Assembly: GCA_963680875.1 (NCBI GenBank)
Contig: OY804588.1
Coordinates: forward strand, 73,618,829 to 73,682,828
DNA from: Bathymodiolus brooksi
Lineage: Eukaryota; Mollusca; Bivalvia; Mytilida; Modiolidae
Direction: 5' to 3'
DNA: 64,000 bases
Every line of letters starts with the position of its first letter. Positions within the stretch are counted from its first letter, which is position 1. The position numbers and the translations under genes are program-made. Under the pieces are notes generated by a model. That model saw only the letters and a list, made by a program, of their open reading frames with translations. It did not search any database and was not told where the DNA came from. This document shows positions 23,890 through 33,466 of the stretch, one piece after another.

Positions 23890-23978
23890 TTGTCTCCTAT
23901 CCAGTCATGAAATTGAATAGGTCCTTTGCTTGTATCTGCTTTAAAATTTGGAAAAATGTCTCCCAAGTTTATGCCCAT
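23890..23978 (-). CDS. PRDX6: peroxiredoxin-6, coding exon 1
   Basis: N-terminus MGINLGDIFPNFKADTSKGP then IQFHDWIGD plus the first two bases of a Lys codon. It matches the start of peroxiredoxin-6 proteins (human: LLLGDVAPNFEANT..GRIRFHDFLGDS). ATG at 23,978 in the context GGCAAGATGG is a good start (A at -3, G at +4). The donor AA|GTAAGT at 23,889-23,884 joins in frame to exon 2. Intron 1 is about 7.9 kb and intron 2 about 10.9 kb, both packed with repeats. Only three exons are inside the window; the C-terminal thioredoxin-fold part is missing on the left side, not broken. Confidence 0.93.
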
Positions 23979-24954
23979 CTTGCCTGGTTGTTGAATATTA
24001 CAAGAGTGTTATGTATTAAATGTCAGAGCGTCTCACACCTAACTGAAATTTGACCTATGACACGGATCACCAGGTCTATTGATTTAAACATTATTTTAGG
24101 TCGATATCAAACTTAGTAGGGTTTTGTCAGAGTAATATTTAGAACATTGCTTTTTTCTACGTGTCGTATATATGTAACAATAAATTATTTTTGAAAAGGA
24201 AATGTATGACTATTATCACGTACACAATGTATGCACTTTAAATATTATGCATATGCACTTTTCTTATCGATCAAACTATGGGCGAGTAATTAAAGAAAGA
24301 CAACTCTTATAATTTTTACGTAATTTTCATACATACTTTGTAGTAAAAGTATTAGACCAGGAGCGTATATACGTAGAGCGTGTCACCACCTTTTTTGAGA
24401 AAATGATATAGAAACAGCTGAAATTTGAGCGTGGAAGCAGACAATCACGAGATTTAAGGCCACAGTGTGTTCTTAAAAGCCAAATGACTTTCTTTATTTG
24501 TATTTATTATTATTTTTTGCTTGTTTTGAAAGTTTGCCCCTACCCCACTTTTCGGTTCACTTCAAATGTTTTCCCCCCACTTTCAGATCTATGCACTGGA
24601 AGCTTGCCTCCTAACTTTCCGGTGCACTCCTACGCCTCTCTAAATTAGTCTAAATGTAGTGTCAATATAATATATTTTAATTGGATGAGTTGGGGTTGTT
24701 AAACAAAATTTCCAGATACGTCGCGCATACCTCTTTTTAATTTTTAATAGCTACATACATATGTATACGTAAGTGTTGATATACGTGTATATATATATAT
24801 ATATTAATTCATTCCTTAAGAGCTATGGTTCTGCAGCTAGACTTGTTTTATACATCACCCTTTTCTGAATTTTTATATCGCATAAAGCTTTATGTGTGAA
24901 AAATCAGAAAATGTGAGCTATTGAAGATACAATTTTAATTAAACTGGCCATTGC
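23979..24954. other. upstream region of the peroxiredoxin gene
   Basis: Likely 5'UTR/promoter side of the minus-strand gene. I saw no convincing TATA box or antioxidant response element. A degenerate C-rich patch lies at 24,535-24,655 and a (TA)n run at 24,787-24,805. Confidence 0.4.
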
Positions 24955-25358
24955 CTATCACAACTAAAGTTGTGTGTTCGAACGCTGTTCATGGCGAGGT
25001 GTACTCTATTAAACATTATGTGATCAAGTTTGTCAGTTATTTGTGGTAGGTCTGTGGTTTTCTGCGAGTACTCCGGTTTCCTCCACCAATAAAACTGACC
25101 GCCACGATATAACTGAAATATTGTTGCAACTGGCGTTCAACACCTGGAGCGGATCCGGGATTTCCAGTTGGAGGGGGGGGGGGGGGCACTTAAAAAAATT
25201 GCGCCGAGCGGAGGGAGGCGCGAAAATTGTTGGGGTATTTCGTGTGAAAAATCACGATTTTACGCCAAAAAATCTTATTTTTTCCAATTTTAGGGGGGCG
25301 CGCGCCGGGTACGCCCCACCCCCTGGATCCGCCCCTGAACACCATTAACCAACCAACA
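24955..25358 (+). mobile_element. SINE family A copy split by a family B MITE
   Basis: Head with a box-B-like GTGTTCGAACG near 24,975, body CTCCGGTTTCCTCCACCAAT, tail GATATAACTGAAATATTG. The tail is interrupted at 25,144 and resumes AACACCATTAACC at 25,338. Confidence 0.82.
25144..25337 (+). mobile_element. hAT-like MITE (family B) nested in SINE A
   Basis: A 194-bp element: CTGGAGCGGATCCGGG at left, CTGGATCCGCCCCTG at right, flanked by AACAC (25,139-25,143 and 25,338-25,342). Removing the element and one AACAC restores a normal SINE A tail. Confidence 0.9.
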
Positions 25359-27110
25359 AATACATCAGTTATATCTTAATAGTTATCTTTATTGATTGAA
25401 ATATCAGGATAAAACTACAGACCTTTCACAAATTGTTGATAAAACTCTACATGTATCTCAAGAAATATGTATCGAGTACACTTCAACACGGACAAGATCT
25501 CAACTCTCCTTAAATCAACGCCATCTACCTCGGTAAATGTCCACAATCGTTTTTCGAGATGGTCGAATCGATTTTTGAAAGCGTAAAGACTATTCCGTAT
25601 CTAGATCGCTGCCAAATGGGCTATAGACGTATTTTATAAGAAGAGTTAACACCATTGGTATCACTAGTAGAGCAGCAACTGCTTACGTGACACTTCCGGG
25701 AGCGCATGAGTTCACCTCCGGTTTTAGTGGGGTTCGTGTTTCTCAATCTTTAGTTTTCTATGTACTATAAAAAGAGTTTGAAGATACCAAAGAGGTAATC
25801 AGAATCCGTTGTATATCGAAGAAGAACAGACAACACAATGGCCAAAAGAAAAAATACAAAAGGACAAACAACGATCTACAAAACATACATATAAAACTAA
25901 AGATCGAGTAACACGAACCCCACTAAGAACCGGGGTGAACTCAGATGCTCCGGAAGGGTAAGCAGTTGTTTTGTAGATCATCGTTTGTTTTCCTTTTGTC
26001 CTTTTTCACTTGGCCATTGTATTGTCTGTTCTTATTCGATTTACGGCTTCTTCAAACTGTTCTTGTCCTTAGATCATTTTGACCGCGGTGTATCGTTTAG
26101 CTGACGTCAAAGTGATGACAGTTAGTAATAGAAGAAGAGATCGTATATACCCTTGCTCGTATTTCATATATAGAAATAGCAATACGTCACTGGGGGTCAT
26201 CGTCCACAAAATCGTTTTAGTACTGAATAAAAGGTTGATTCGGGTCATACTAATATACAATGTCAAAGAGGTCAGTTGCCCTCAGTGTTCCGCATTTCAT
26301 ACTTTCATATTGTTATACGACACTCATAATAAGGTCGTCGTTTACCAAAGGTGTGCTCCGAACGAGTATTTTCCCTAGTAATTATATTTGAATCTAGCAA
26401 TCACAAGTATATTTTATTTCCTGAGATTTTTTTTTCAGTTGACTTCACACTTAATTACTGTTCATTTATTTCTTCACGGTCGGTGCTCGACATAAATATA
26501 GGTCTAATAACTGAACTTTTGTCTTGTTTGTTTGTTTTTTGTGTGTGTGTTTCGTTTTGCTGCCATTCATGTAAACCATTGGTAAATAAAAATAAACAGT
26601 TACACTTGCGGAGATGTCCATCATAGTATTTATATGTATAAACTAGTACATGCATACCGTTACCCAGGACCTATGAGAGGGGGGAGGGGGGGGGGGTATC
26701 AGCCGGTACATCGATCCGGGGTCCAGAGAGCCAAGAAGGGGCATGTGAATCTCTGAAGGGCCTAATAGCCTTACACTAACCATAGACATTTTATTTTTAA
26801 TTTTTCATTATTTATTTATATTTTTTTCAGCTATTTTTAGTTTATTTAGAAAAATAATTATGCACCAAGCTATTTTACATACAAATGTTACCCAAGTGGT
26901 GTCACTTTTAGGATTCCGGAAAGTTTTCTCAAGATCTCGGATAGGGTTATACAAATATTTGATATATTATTTTGATAGCAGTAGACCAGATTTTTATTGA
27001 CTATAAAGCAACTTAAACAAGTAACACCTTGCTGCATACACTGATAATGTTTGTCACTACTTTGTATAAAGTATATGTTATCTGGACATTCTGCTGCACA
27101 GGAAATAAAG
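25359..27110. other. no gene; nested inverted repeats at 25,660-26,050
   Basis: 25,669-25,755 and 25,890-25,960 are inverted copies (CACTTCCGGGAGCGCATGAG; GGTTTTAGTGGGGTTCGTGT), and 25,817-25,875 is inverted relative to 25,965-26,040 (CAATGGCCAAAAGAAAAAAT; ACAAACAACGATCTACAAAA). The same piece (GAACAAACAACGATCTACAA; AAGATCGAGTAACACGAAC) recurs at 40,485-40,680 and 51,545-51,740. I recall such a repeat from mussel genomes. The rest is AT-rich with no recognised gene. Confidence 0.6.
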
Positions 27111-27126
27111 CATTTATGAAAGTTTA

Positions 27127-27329
27127 CCTGTGATTTTATTGGACCTCAAATCCTCAATTTTGAGAGAAGTCTCAGCCTGTCCACGGGGCCCCAATAGCAG
27201 CCTTGTTCCGCCTTGCAAAATTTCTCTTGGAGGCACTGCGGCGTCACCTATCCAGTAAATCTTCAGAACAACCTCCGAACGGAACACACAGGGAACACAC
27301 AGATGGTGCAAAGTCCCAGGAGTAAACAT
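27127..27329 (-). CDS. possible exon of an unknown protein
   Basis: A minus-strand stretch with balanced codon use, unlike its AT-rich surroundings: it contains VVLKIYWIGDAAVPPREIL and GGTRLLLGPRGQAE. It could end at the donor CACAG|GTAAAC. I do not recognise the family. The upstream limit is unclear because a SINE (family D) begins right next to it at 27,340. It could equally be a fragment of an old mobile-element gene. Low confidence. Confidence 0.25.
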
Positions 27330-27339
27330 CTCTATGAGT

Positions 27340-27516
27340 TATATATATATGTATACGTCTGAAAATTAAACCAAACAGTGTTAGAATTAGATTTTAGAGC
27401 TGTCAAATTTTTGTTCGTCCCTCGACGGGATTTGAACCCACACCATTGATACACTGCAGCACCATTCGCTTAGCCTTACGTCCAGCGCCCTAGACCACTC
27501 GACCACATCCACTCCC
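27340..27516 (-). mobile_element. SINE family D, tRNA-headed
   Basis: On the minus strand: head GGGAGTGGATGTGGTCGAGT with a box A (GGTCGAGTGG) and a box B (GGGTTCAAATCCCG), a long variable-arm-like part between them as in Leu/Ser-type tRNAs, body GACAGCTCTAAAATCTAAT, and a TA-rich tail. A second copy lies at 29,686-29,878 in the opposite orientation. Confidence 0.82.
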
Positions 27517-27760
27517 TATGTATATATGTATATATATATAAAGTCTAAGGGAATCTACCAACCAGAGAACTTAATGAGTAACGGATCGTAGAGACATGAC
27601 GATGCAGCACAAACAAAATAAATTATAGAAGTCTAGAAGATTGTGCAACGATACCGATGAAGATGTTACAAAATATATATTGACAAAATTTTCGATCAAT
27701 AAATGACCTTCCTCAGTGTCTATCAAAGTTAGACTGAGTTTGTAAAGATTAGATGGTATA

Positions 27761-28232
27761 CAGGGGCGTAGCTGAGGCTTAATAGTGTGCACGCCATAAT
27801 TCTTAAGAGGGGGAGGGGGTCTGGGATTTTTTTTGAAGAGATGCAAAATGGTGCGATCTGGGGCCATTTCAAGTTTTCATTTAACATAGAATCAAGCACT
27901 ATTTTAATGACTTTGATAGACAAGAATTTCTTAAAATTGTCCAAAATCTGCCCTTCGTGTCTTAGCAGATACGAACACCTCCATTGCTTTGTACAAGTCC
28001 ACTTCAAAATCTTGGTTAATATATGCATCAATCCAAGGGAAGATAGCCTGTCATTCTTCATGGTCGACCTAACATAAGTTTTCAAACGTCTCAGTACACT
28101 AAATGACATTTCAGCAGTAGCGCTTGCTACTGGCATAGTTAACAAAATACATAGTTTTATCAATATTGTATCTATAGAAGGATAGAGAAATTGATTTACA
28201 GAATCAAGTGTGGTAGAAAGTGTTGTTGGCAA
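27761..28232 (-). pseudogene. hAT transposase C-terminal fragment, frameshifted
   Basis: The minus strand encodes the hAT dimerisation region: LLTMPVASATAEMSFSVLRR followed by LKTYVRSTMKNDRLSSLG, the A-E-.-S-F-S-.-L-+-.-+-K block of the family. Just after LMHI (near 28,024) the frame shifts, and the remaining ~30 residues continue in another frame to a stop at 27,933-27,931. The transposon end CAGGGGCGTAGCTGAG follows at 27,761, a typical hAT terminus. Everything upstream of the dimerisation region (BED finger, catalytic core) is missing, replaced by Tc1-like sequence. Dead element. Confidence 0.82.
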
Positions 28233-28239
28233 ATCATTA

Positions 28240-28509
28240 CGTTTAGTAATGACCCAGTGGGCTCGCTATCTGGCTACTTCTCTCCTGGAATCCTCTAATG
28301 ACAAAATCTTCTCTTGGAGTCGTTTTCAGAGGCTGTCATGTCCTTTGGCGTTCTTTTACATTCCTGGCTTGGTTCACGCGTTGCTTCAATCGAACAATGA
28401 TCGAGTGGCTTACATTGAATCGTTCAGCCGTCTGTCTGTATTACATACCACCAATTACCATTCCAGCCGCTTGCCATCTTTCTACATCTGACAGTTTTCG
28501 ACCTGTCAT
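28240..28509 (-). pseudogene. Tc1-like transposase N-terminal fragment
   Basis: The minus strand from ATG at 28,509 reads MTGRKLSDVERWQAAGMV, then after a stop RQTAERFNVSHSIIVRLKQR, and later PREDFVIRGF. This is the paired helix-turn-helix DNA-binding region of Tc1-like transposases (pattern 'RQ.A..F.VSHSTI.RL..R', 'TPREDR.I'). At least two stop codons interrupt it, and the DDE catalytic part is absent. It abuts the hAT fragment, so one inserted into or recombined with the other. Confidence 0.72.
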
Positions 28510-28936
28510 GTTGAAATAAAGCTTAGCAAATTTAAAGTTTTACCAGTACTGCACGTGCAGATACCGATTTGAAAACCCCGCCAAACTTGAGTTTTGCAAA
28601 GGTACAGGTGAACTTATAAAACCCTGTTTCGTCGTTTTTTAATTAATCGACCGATACAAAATTACAGGTACCATGAAAGAATATTATATGTTATTCAGCT
28701 ATCAGACAGGGTATATAATGTGACATTCCCGGCTTAGGATCTATATTCTCTGGCCAATCTAAAATGGACAATCCAGAGAAACTGGCAACATAGGCTACAC
28801 AAGACGAAGAAGACATGAAAAATAAATACGCAACACAATATGCATTGGACACCACAATGCGCAAAGAAAACACAAATAACGTTAATAGTAAGTAATGTTA
28901 GCATTACGTCAATTGATGGCAAAAACATCACATCTT
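28510..28936. other. no gene recognised
   Basis: AT-rich linker between transposon remnants; no domain seen. Confidence 0.45.
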
Positions 28937-29281
28937 CTGAAAACCTCCTCGGTGGTGTAATTATTGGTGTTCATTCCTCGAGAGAGGTAGATGCTGGATT
29001 TGGGTGCTGGTGGAGTCAAATCAACTACTATAAATTTGGCATTTGCTGAATTTGTTAAAGAACAGACTGGTTAGCTAGGAATGAGAATAATGTGTCCGAA
29101 GGGAGCGACTTATCTACCGGTGGACTGTTGTTTCAATGAGCTCGCACTATAACAATACTAGACTAAGCGTGTCGGACTAGTACAAAGCAGACATCATCAT
29201 CATCTCATTAAAATTTAACTTGTTCTCGCCATGATATAGTTGAACAACTGCTCATTTGGCGTTAAACAATAATCACTCACT
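28937..29281 (+). mobile_element. SINE family C copy
   Basis: A complete but diverged copy: head CTCGGTGGTGTAATTATTGG, body segment AATAATGTGTCCGAAGGGAG, GGACTGTTGTTTCAATGAGC, (ATC)n, and tail CGCCATGATATAGTTGAAC then TGGCGTTAAACAATAATCAC. It gives the unexpanded order of parts needed to interpret the 16,333-17,686 copy. Confidence 0.82.
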
Positions 29282-29439
29282 CTAGTACTTGTAAATTGTC
29301 TGGTACAATTTTATTTTATTAAACCTAAAGAGTGGTTATCATATTGGGTCTAGCCATATATGTCTAAAATGCCATTTACTAAAGCCATTTAATTTCTTGT
29401 AAATATTGTTTTTAAAATGGACTCAAATTAATCAGCTAC

Positions 29440-29690
29440 TGTAAATGATTAATATTGACAGACTTATAACATTAAAACACATTGTCCTAGGCTATAAACT
29501 TTTTGATAAAGACTGTTTTGATTTTAATTATTTCTTGACAGTTAGTGGAATCTCTATATATAAATCTTATTATGTATCCGAACAAAAAACTAAAAATATT
29601 AACGTTTATAATTTATTTAAACATAAATATAACACACGAATTAAAGATAAAATGTCATTGTTGTGGAATATAGTATATATATACAGGGAG
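29440..29690 (+). pseudogene. possible LINE ORF2 C-terminal fragment
   Basis: A plus-strand open stretch contains LKHIVLGYKLFD, GISIYKSYYVSEQKT and YNLFKHKYNTRI. Spacing and residues resemble the region after the reverse transcriptase in L1/Tx1-type LINEs ('ILFG...', 'IYK.+', 'F...L..RI'). No RT motif precedes it, so at best it is a 5'-truncated insertion. The SINE D copy starts at its 3' end. Confidence 0.3.
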
Positions 29691-29846
29691 TGGATGTAGT
29701 CGAGTGGTCTAGGGCGCTGGACGTAAGGCTAAGCGAATGGTGCTGCAGTGTAACAATGGTGTGGGTTCAAATCCCGTCGAGGGAAGAACAAAAATTTGAC
29801 AGCTCTAAAATCTAATACTAACACTGTTTGGTTTAATTTTCAGACG

Positions 29847-29877
<31 letters not shown>

Positions 29878-29878
29878 A
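29686..29878 (+). mobile_element. SINE family D, tRNA-headed
   Basis: GGGAGTGGATGTAGTCGAGT, box A (AGTCGAGTGG), box B (GGGTTCAAATCCCG), body, and a (TA)n tail at 29,846-29,875. Near-identical to the reverse of 27,340-27,516. Confidence 0.85.
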
Positions 29879-29956
29879 GAGGAGCTTGGCCTCTCATTAT
29901 ATGCATGTATGTAACAAACGTTTGAATAAAATATGATTGTGTTGCTAAGAACACTA

Positions 29957-30465
29957 TCACGGCTGGTAATCGGCACAAGCAGAACAGTTGGTTCTGCAAA
30001 GAAATTCGTGAGGATAACTTCCGGTTTTGGTGGAGGAGAGTTCACGAAGACGCTTCGCAAGGTATGTACATGTCAAAAATTGAAATTTTCTTTTTTACTG
30101 CTCGAATATTGCAAAATCAGAGAATGCTATGCTGTGGCGAATGCTTTCACGATTAGAAACATGTATAGTTTATTCTTGTATATGAAGTGTAACTCTCGCA
30201 AAATCAATCGTCCCACGAAAAACATGACGAAAATTGTGACACTCTTACATTTCTAATTTGTTCTTGACAAAGATGCAAGTTAAATTTTCAATATTTTTTC
30301 ATCATGGGAGTCTAAATGTAATCGGGGATAAATTCCGATTCGTCAGAAGTAAATTGAAGTGTAGATAAATCTACAAACTGTCAATTTTCTCGTTTTCCTG
30401 CTTGAGGAGATTGGTTCTGATGGAGCACATTGCGAATGCATGAGGAGATTTGCTAGTTTTGGTAC
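29957..30465 (+). repeat. left arm of a large inverted duplication
   Basis: From CACGGCTGGTAATCGGCAC to GCATGAGGAGATTTGCTAG this matches the reverse of 35,310-35,822 with a few percent differences. It contains a candidate exon at 29,933-30,060: on plus it begins ATGATTGTGTTGC and encodes LLRTLSRLVIGTSRTVGS, AKKFVRITSGFGGGEFTKTL and RK before CGCAAG|GTATGT. That peptide is Arg/Ser-rich without acidic residues at its start, like a mitochondrial presequence. Protein not recognised. Confidence 0.8.
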
Positions 30466-30928
30466 GACACATGTAATCCACTGTATAATCACAAATTTTG
30501 CATGTCTGTCTGGTAATAAATTAACGAACTGATGCCCTTCTTCCCGTCGAGTTTTTAAAAGTATAAAAGTAATATTTCATTGTTCATGGGCTGTCCACCT
30601 AGAAAGAAACATTTCATTTAAGGAATCAATTCATAATTGTAACTGCGGTTTCCCATGATTAAACTTGTCATTATGGATCATTTGTTGTTTGTGACAACTT
30701 CCATTGTGTATTGGATACACAAGATTAACTTCCCTTACATCTGTACATTGGAAAAAACGGGGTTCACCTACGATTTGTACCTAATAGGTGGCGCATGTGT
30801 TCCATCAGTTATTACTTTCGGAACTCCTCGGCTAGCATCAATAACGTAACTAATGTAAACTACGATATTGATTTACAAAAAATGTATATGTATTCGTGTA
30901 AAATGCCACAAATGCTGTGTTTAACAAG
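30466..30928. other. diverged continuation of the inverted duplication
   Basis: GGGGTTCACCTA and GGTGGCGCATGTGT at 30,759-30,801 match the reverse of 34,545-34,592, keeping the mirror order. No gene recognised. Confidence 0.5.
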
Positions 30929-31072
30929 ATGAGGGTAGCTATCAAGAAGACTGACCATGCGACGAGAGGTCCGTGGACGCCAGGGAAATACGACGTGGTT
31001 TGCTCGGCACATAAAGTCATAATGACATTTCAAGGACATCGGCTTCTCAGAGTGTCGGGATTATTATGTTAG
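30929..31072 (+). pseudogene. THAP-like zinc-finger fragment
   Basis: A short frame starting MRVAIKKTDHATRGPWTP and continuing GKYDVVCSAHKV before a stop. The 'W.P.K...VCS.H' block is the second half of a THAP domain (C2CH), a DNA-binding module common in P-element-derived genes. A pair of Cys-rich codons occurs just upstream (30,895-30,920), but out of frame or after a stop. Too short and incomplete to be functional as it stands. Confidence 0.35.
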
Positions 31073-31675
31073 ATGTCTTCCAGTGTTGATTGAATAAAAA
31101 GTTTATATTACTTTTACTTAAGGAATAGCTCCTCTAAGCATAGTGTTCAATATATTTAATAAGACATAAAGCACTAACCATTTTACTACTGAGGGGGGGG
31201 GGGGAATTTTTTTTTAGAATAAAAATCGTTTATTTTCCACTATGTCCAACTTTTAGAGTAGACCTGAATACACCTCAGCCCTAAAAAAATATTGCTTGTT
31301 TAGGTTAACTCGACCCTACCTAAAATTTAGTGCCTATAATCCTAGCTATTTTATTAGTTTTTCTCAACAAGCACAGTCTTGGAACATCAGCATGCCCAAT
31401 ATATCCAATGCAAAAAAAAAAAAAATCCTGGTCACCTTTACCTAACCTTTTTCACAGGGTTACCGGTAACCCTAAACACACAATTATTTTTTTAGGTCTC
31501 GTATGCATGTATCTTTTACCTCATGTATCTATGTATAAAAAATATTTTTGATCTACCTGATGCTTGAAAAAAAATTGGATTCTCTACTGACAGACATAAA
31601 AAATCCCATGCCCCCTCCCTCCTTCACTAATAAAATTGTTGGAATTGTTGGTGTCTAATAAAGAAAACAAGTGAG
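31073..31675. other. no gene recognised
   Basis: AT-rich, with poly-G (31,192-31,204) and poly-A runs and an ACCCTAC/AACCTT patch near 31,310-31,480. No domain. Confidence 0.45.
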
Positions 31676-31885
31676 TGGGAAGACATGTCACTCCACTCGG
31701 GCACATTAATGAATATTCCGATTCCTAACCGGCCAGTCTTTGTTCTTTCTTGCAAGCTTTAATAGCAGAGAAGAACAAATAACAATTTTATAGTCTTTGG
31801 TTTGACCAGACTGGTGCTCTATCCCATGGATCTAACACACTCAAGGCGAGAATGCTAACCATTACACCACCGATGAGATAGGAAA
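31676..31885 (-). mobile_element. SINE family C, 3'-incomplete copy
   Basis: Minus-strand copy with the head complement ATTACACCACCGATGAG at right and the body (CACTCCACTCGGGCACATTA; TTTTATAGTCTTTGGTTTGA). The tail half is missing. Confidence 0.75.
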
Positions 31886-33466
31886 CCATTTTGTCTATAG
31901 ACCAATAACATAATACCACCACAACAAAATTTCTGTGGTATAAAAATCACACTGAAAAAGGAGCAGTCCTTCAAAACTTTCATTAAGCAAGAGACTTGTG
32001 CCCAAGTTGCTTAGTTGAAGTTAGTTAATACAGTCAATATCATCAAACACACATTAAAAAGCTCATAGATTAGCTTCCAGTCAGATTTGAACTGACATCT
32101 TTTCAACTTTATTGAAATGTACTACCTTGTACTATAGAAGCCATAATGATTGTAATGTTACACAAAGTACACATACAGATAAATAAACCACTCAAACAAG
32201 TACTTCAAAAGCATCTTGTACAAAGGACTGTATTTAAGACACATTATTAACTACAGATGTACATGTATTTTAATCTTCACCATAGGATAGTTAAATGTTT
32301 AAATTGTGTTTATTGACACTGATTACATCAGGTAATAATATTCATTAAAATGTTGTTAATGTTTTCGTGATTCATGAAACCTTTTTTTTCTCTAGCTACT
32401 GTTAGTAGCGACTAGCCCCTTCGCTTATATATTCTTAAGCTTAAAGGGTCAATATATTACTTTAATAACAATATATGATATAAATATACAAGTATAACAT
32501 GACAAAAAGACAAATATCTAATGGCTGACAAAAAATTATGAATACCCAGAAAACTGAAGACCGAGACGCACAAACAACTAAAAATCCGGACTGACATGAA
32601 CTCAGATGCTCCATATGAGTCTGTAGTTCGAACTTCACTAATACCACTTCAAGGGCGAAAGAGCTGGGGGCAATTGCCCTCCCTACTTTTAAAAATTGAG
32701 GGAGGGCATTAAATTTAAGAAGAAACAAAATACCATGCCCCTTTTCAGTCCTAGATAAAACACTATAGTATGGAAGCATATATTGTCCATTTAGCCAAGG
32801 GTATAAGGATATTTGGACAAGGGTATGCTTTGAAACCATAGTAACTGGGTTTTTTTTATTGCTGCACAGTTTTGAAAATATACCAGACAAATAAGGAATA
32901 CATTTTTTGAACAAATTTCATAAAGATGTATACCGAATGTAATGAGCATCATTTAAATTAATATATTTATTGAGGTAATTACACATGATTGTATAGTTAT
33001 ATTTCAAAGATAAAAAAAAATTGTGAAAATTGTGAATTTTTTTTTTTTTTTTTTAAATGTAAAATGTTTCTTAAAAAACGTATGAGGGTACCCTTATTGA
33101 ACGCCCCATAATTATTTTCTATTGAAAATATGCCCCGTTTTTTCACATTCTGAATGATGACATGTATATGATGCTTTCAGTGTGTTGTTTTTGAATATTT
33201 AATAAAAAGAAAAGGTGTGTAAAAAGTTGGGTCAGTTTTTTTTAATAAAAATGATTTTTTCCCCCCTAACCTATGCCTGGATATGAATCCCATATGGTTT
33301 TATAAAGGCAGTTAACTTCAAAATCTTCTTTTTCAATTATAATGGATAGCATAAATATGACAAATTCTCCTGGTCTTGTCTCTGAATCCTGCCACGAAAG
33401 CACATTCAAACTGATCCGTCATCATAATTTTAATGATGTTTTATTTTCAGTCGGGGCAACTTGGAC
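31886..33466. other. no gene recognised
   Basis: AT-rich region. 32,490-32,640 weakly resembles the 25,800/40,485 repeat (AAACTGAAGACCGAGACGCA; TGAACTCAGATGCTCC). Poly-T at 33,037-33,053. Confidence 0.45.

Noticed and set aside
25799..25981. 60-residue minus-strand protein
   Set aside because: Lies within nested inverted repeats of a dispersed element.
27415..27516. Leu/Ser-type tRNA gene
   Set aside because: It has A and B boxes, but it is the head of a SINE with a body and TA tail, and the acceptor stem does not pair convincingly.
28210..28519. Plus-strand open stretches
   Set aside because: They are the antisense of the Tc1-like transposase fragment.
29805..30060. IYIYIY-containing proteins
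   Set aside because: Translation of the SINE's (TA)n tail and the antisense of the inverted-duplication arm.
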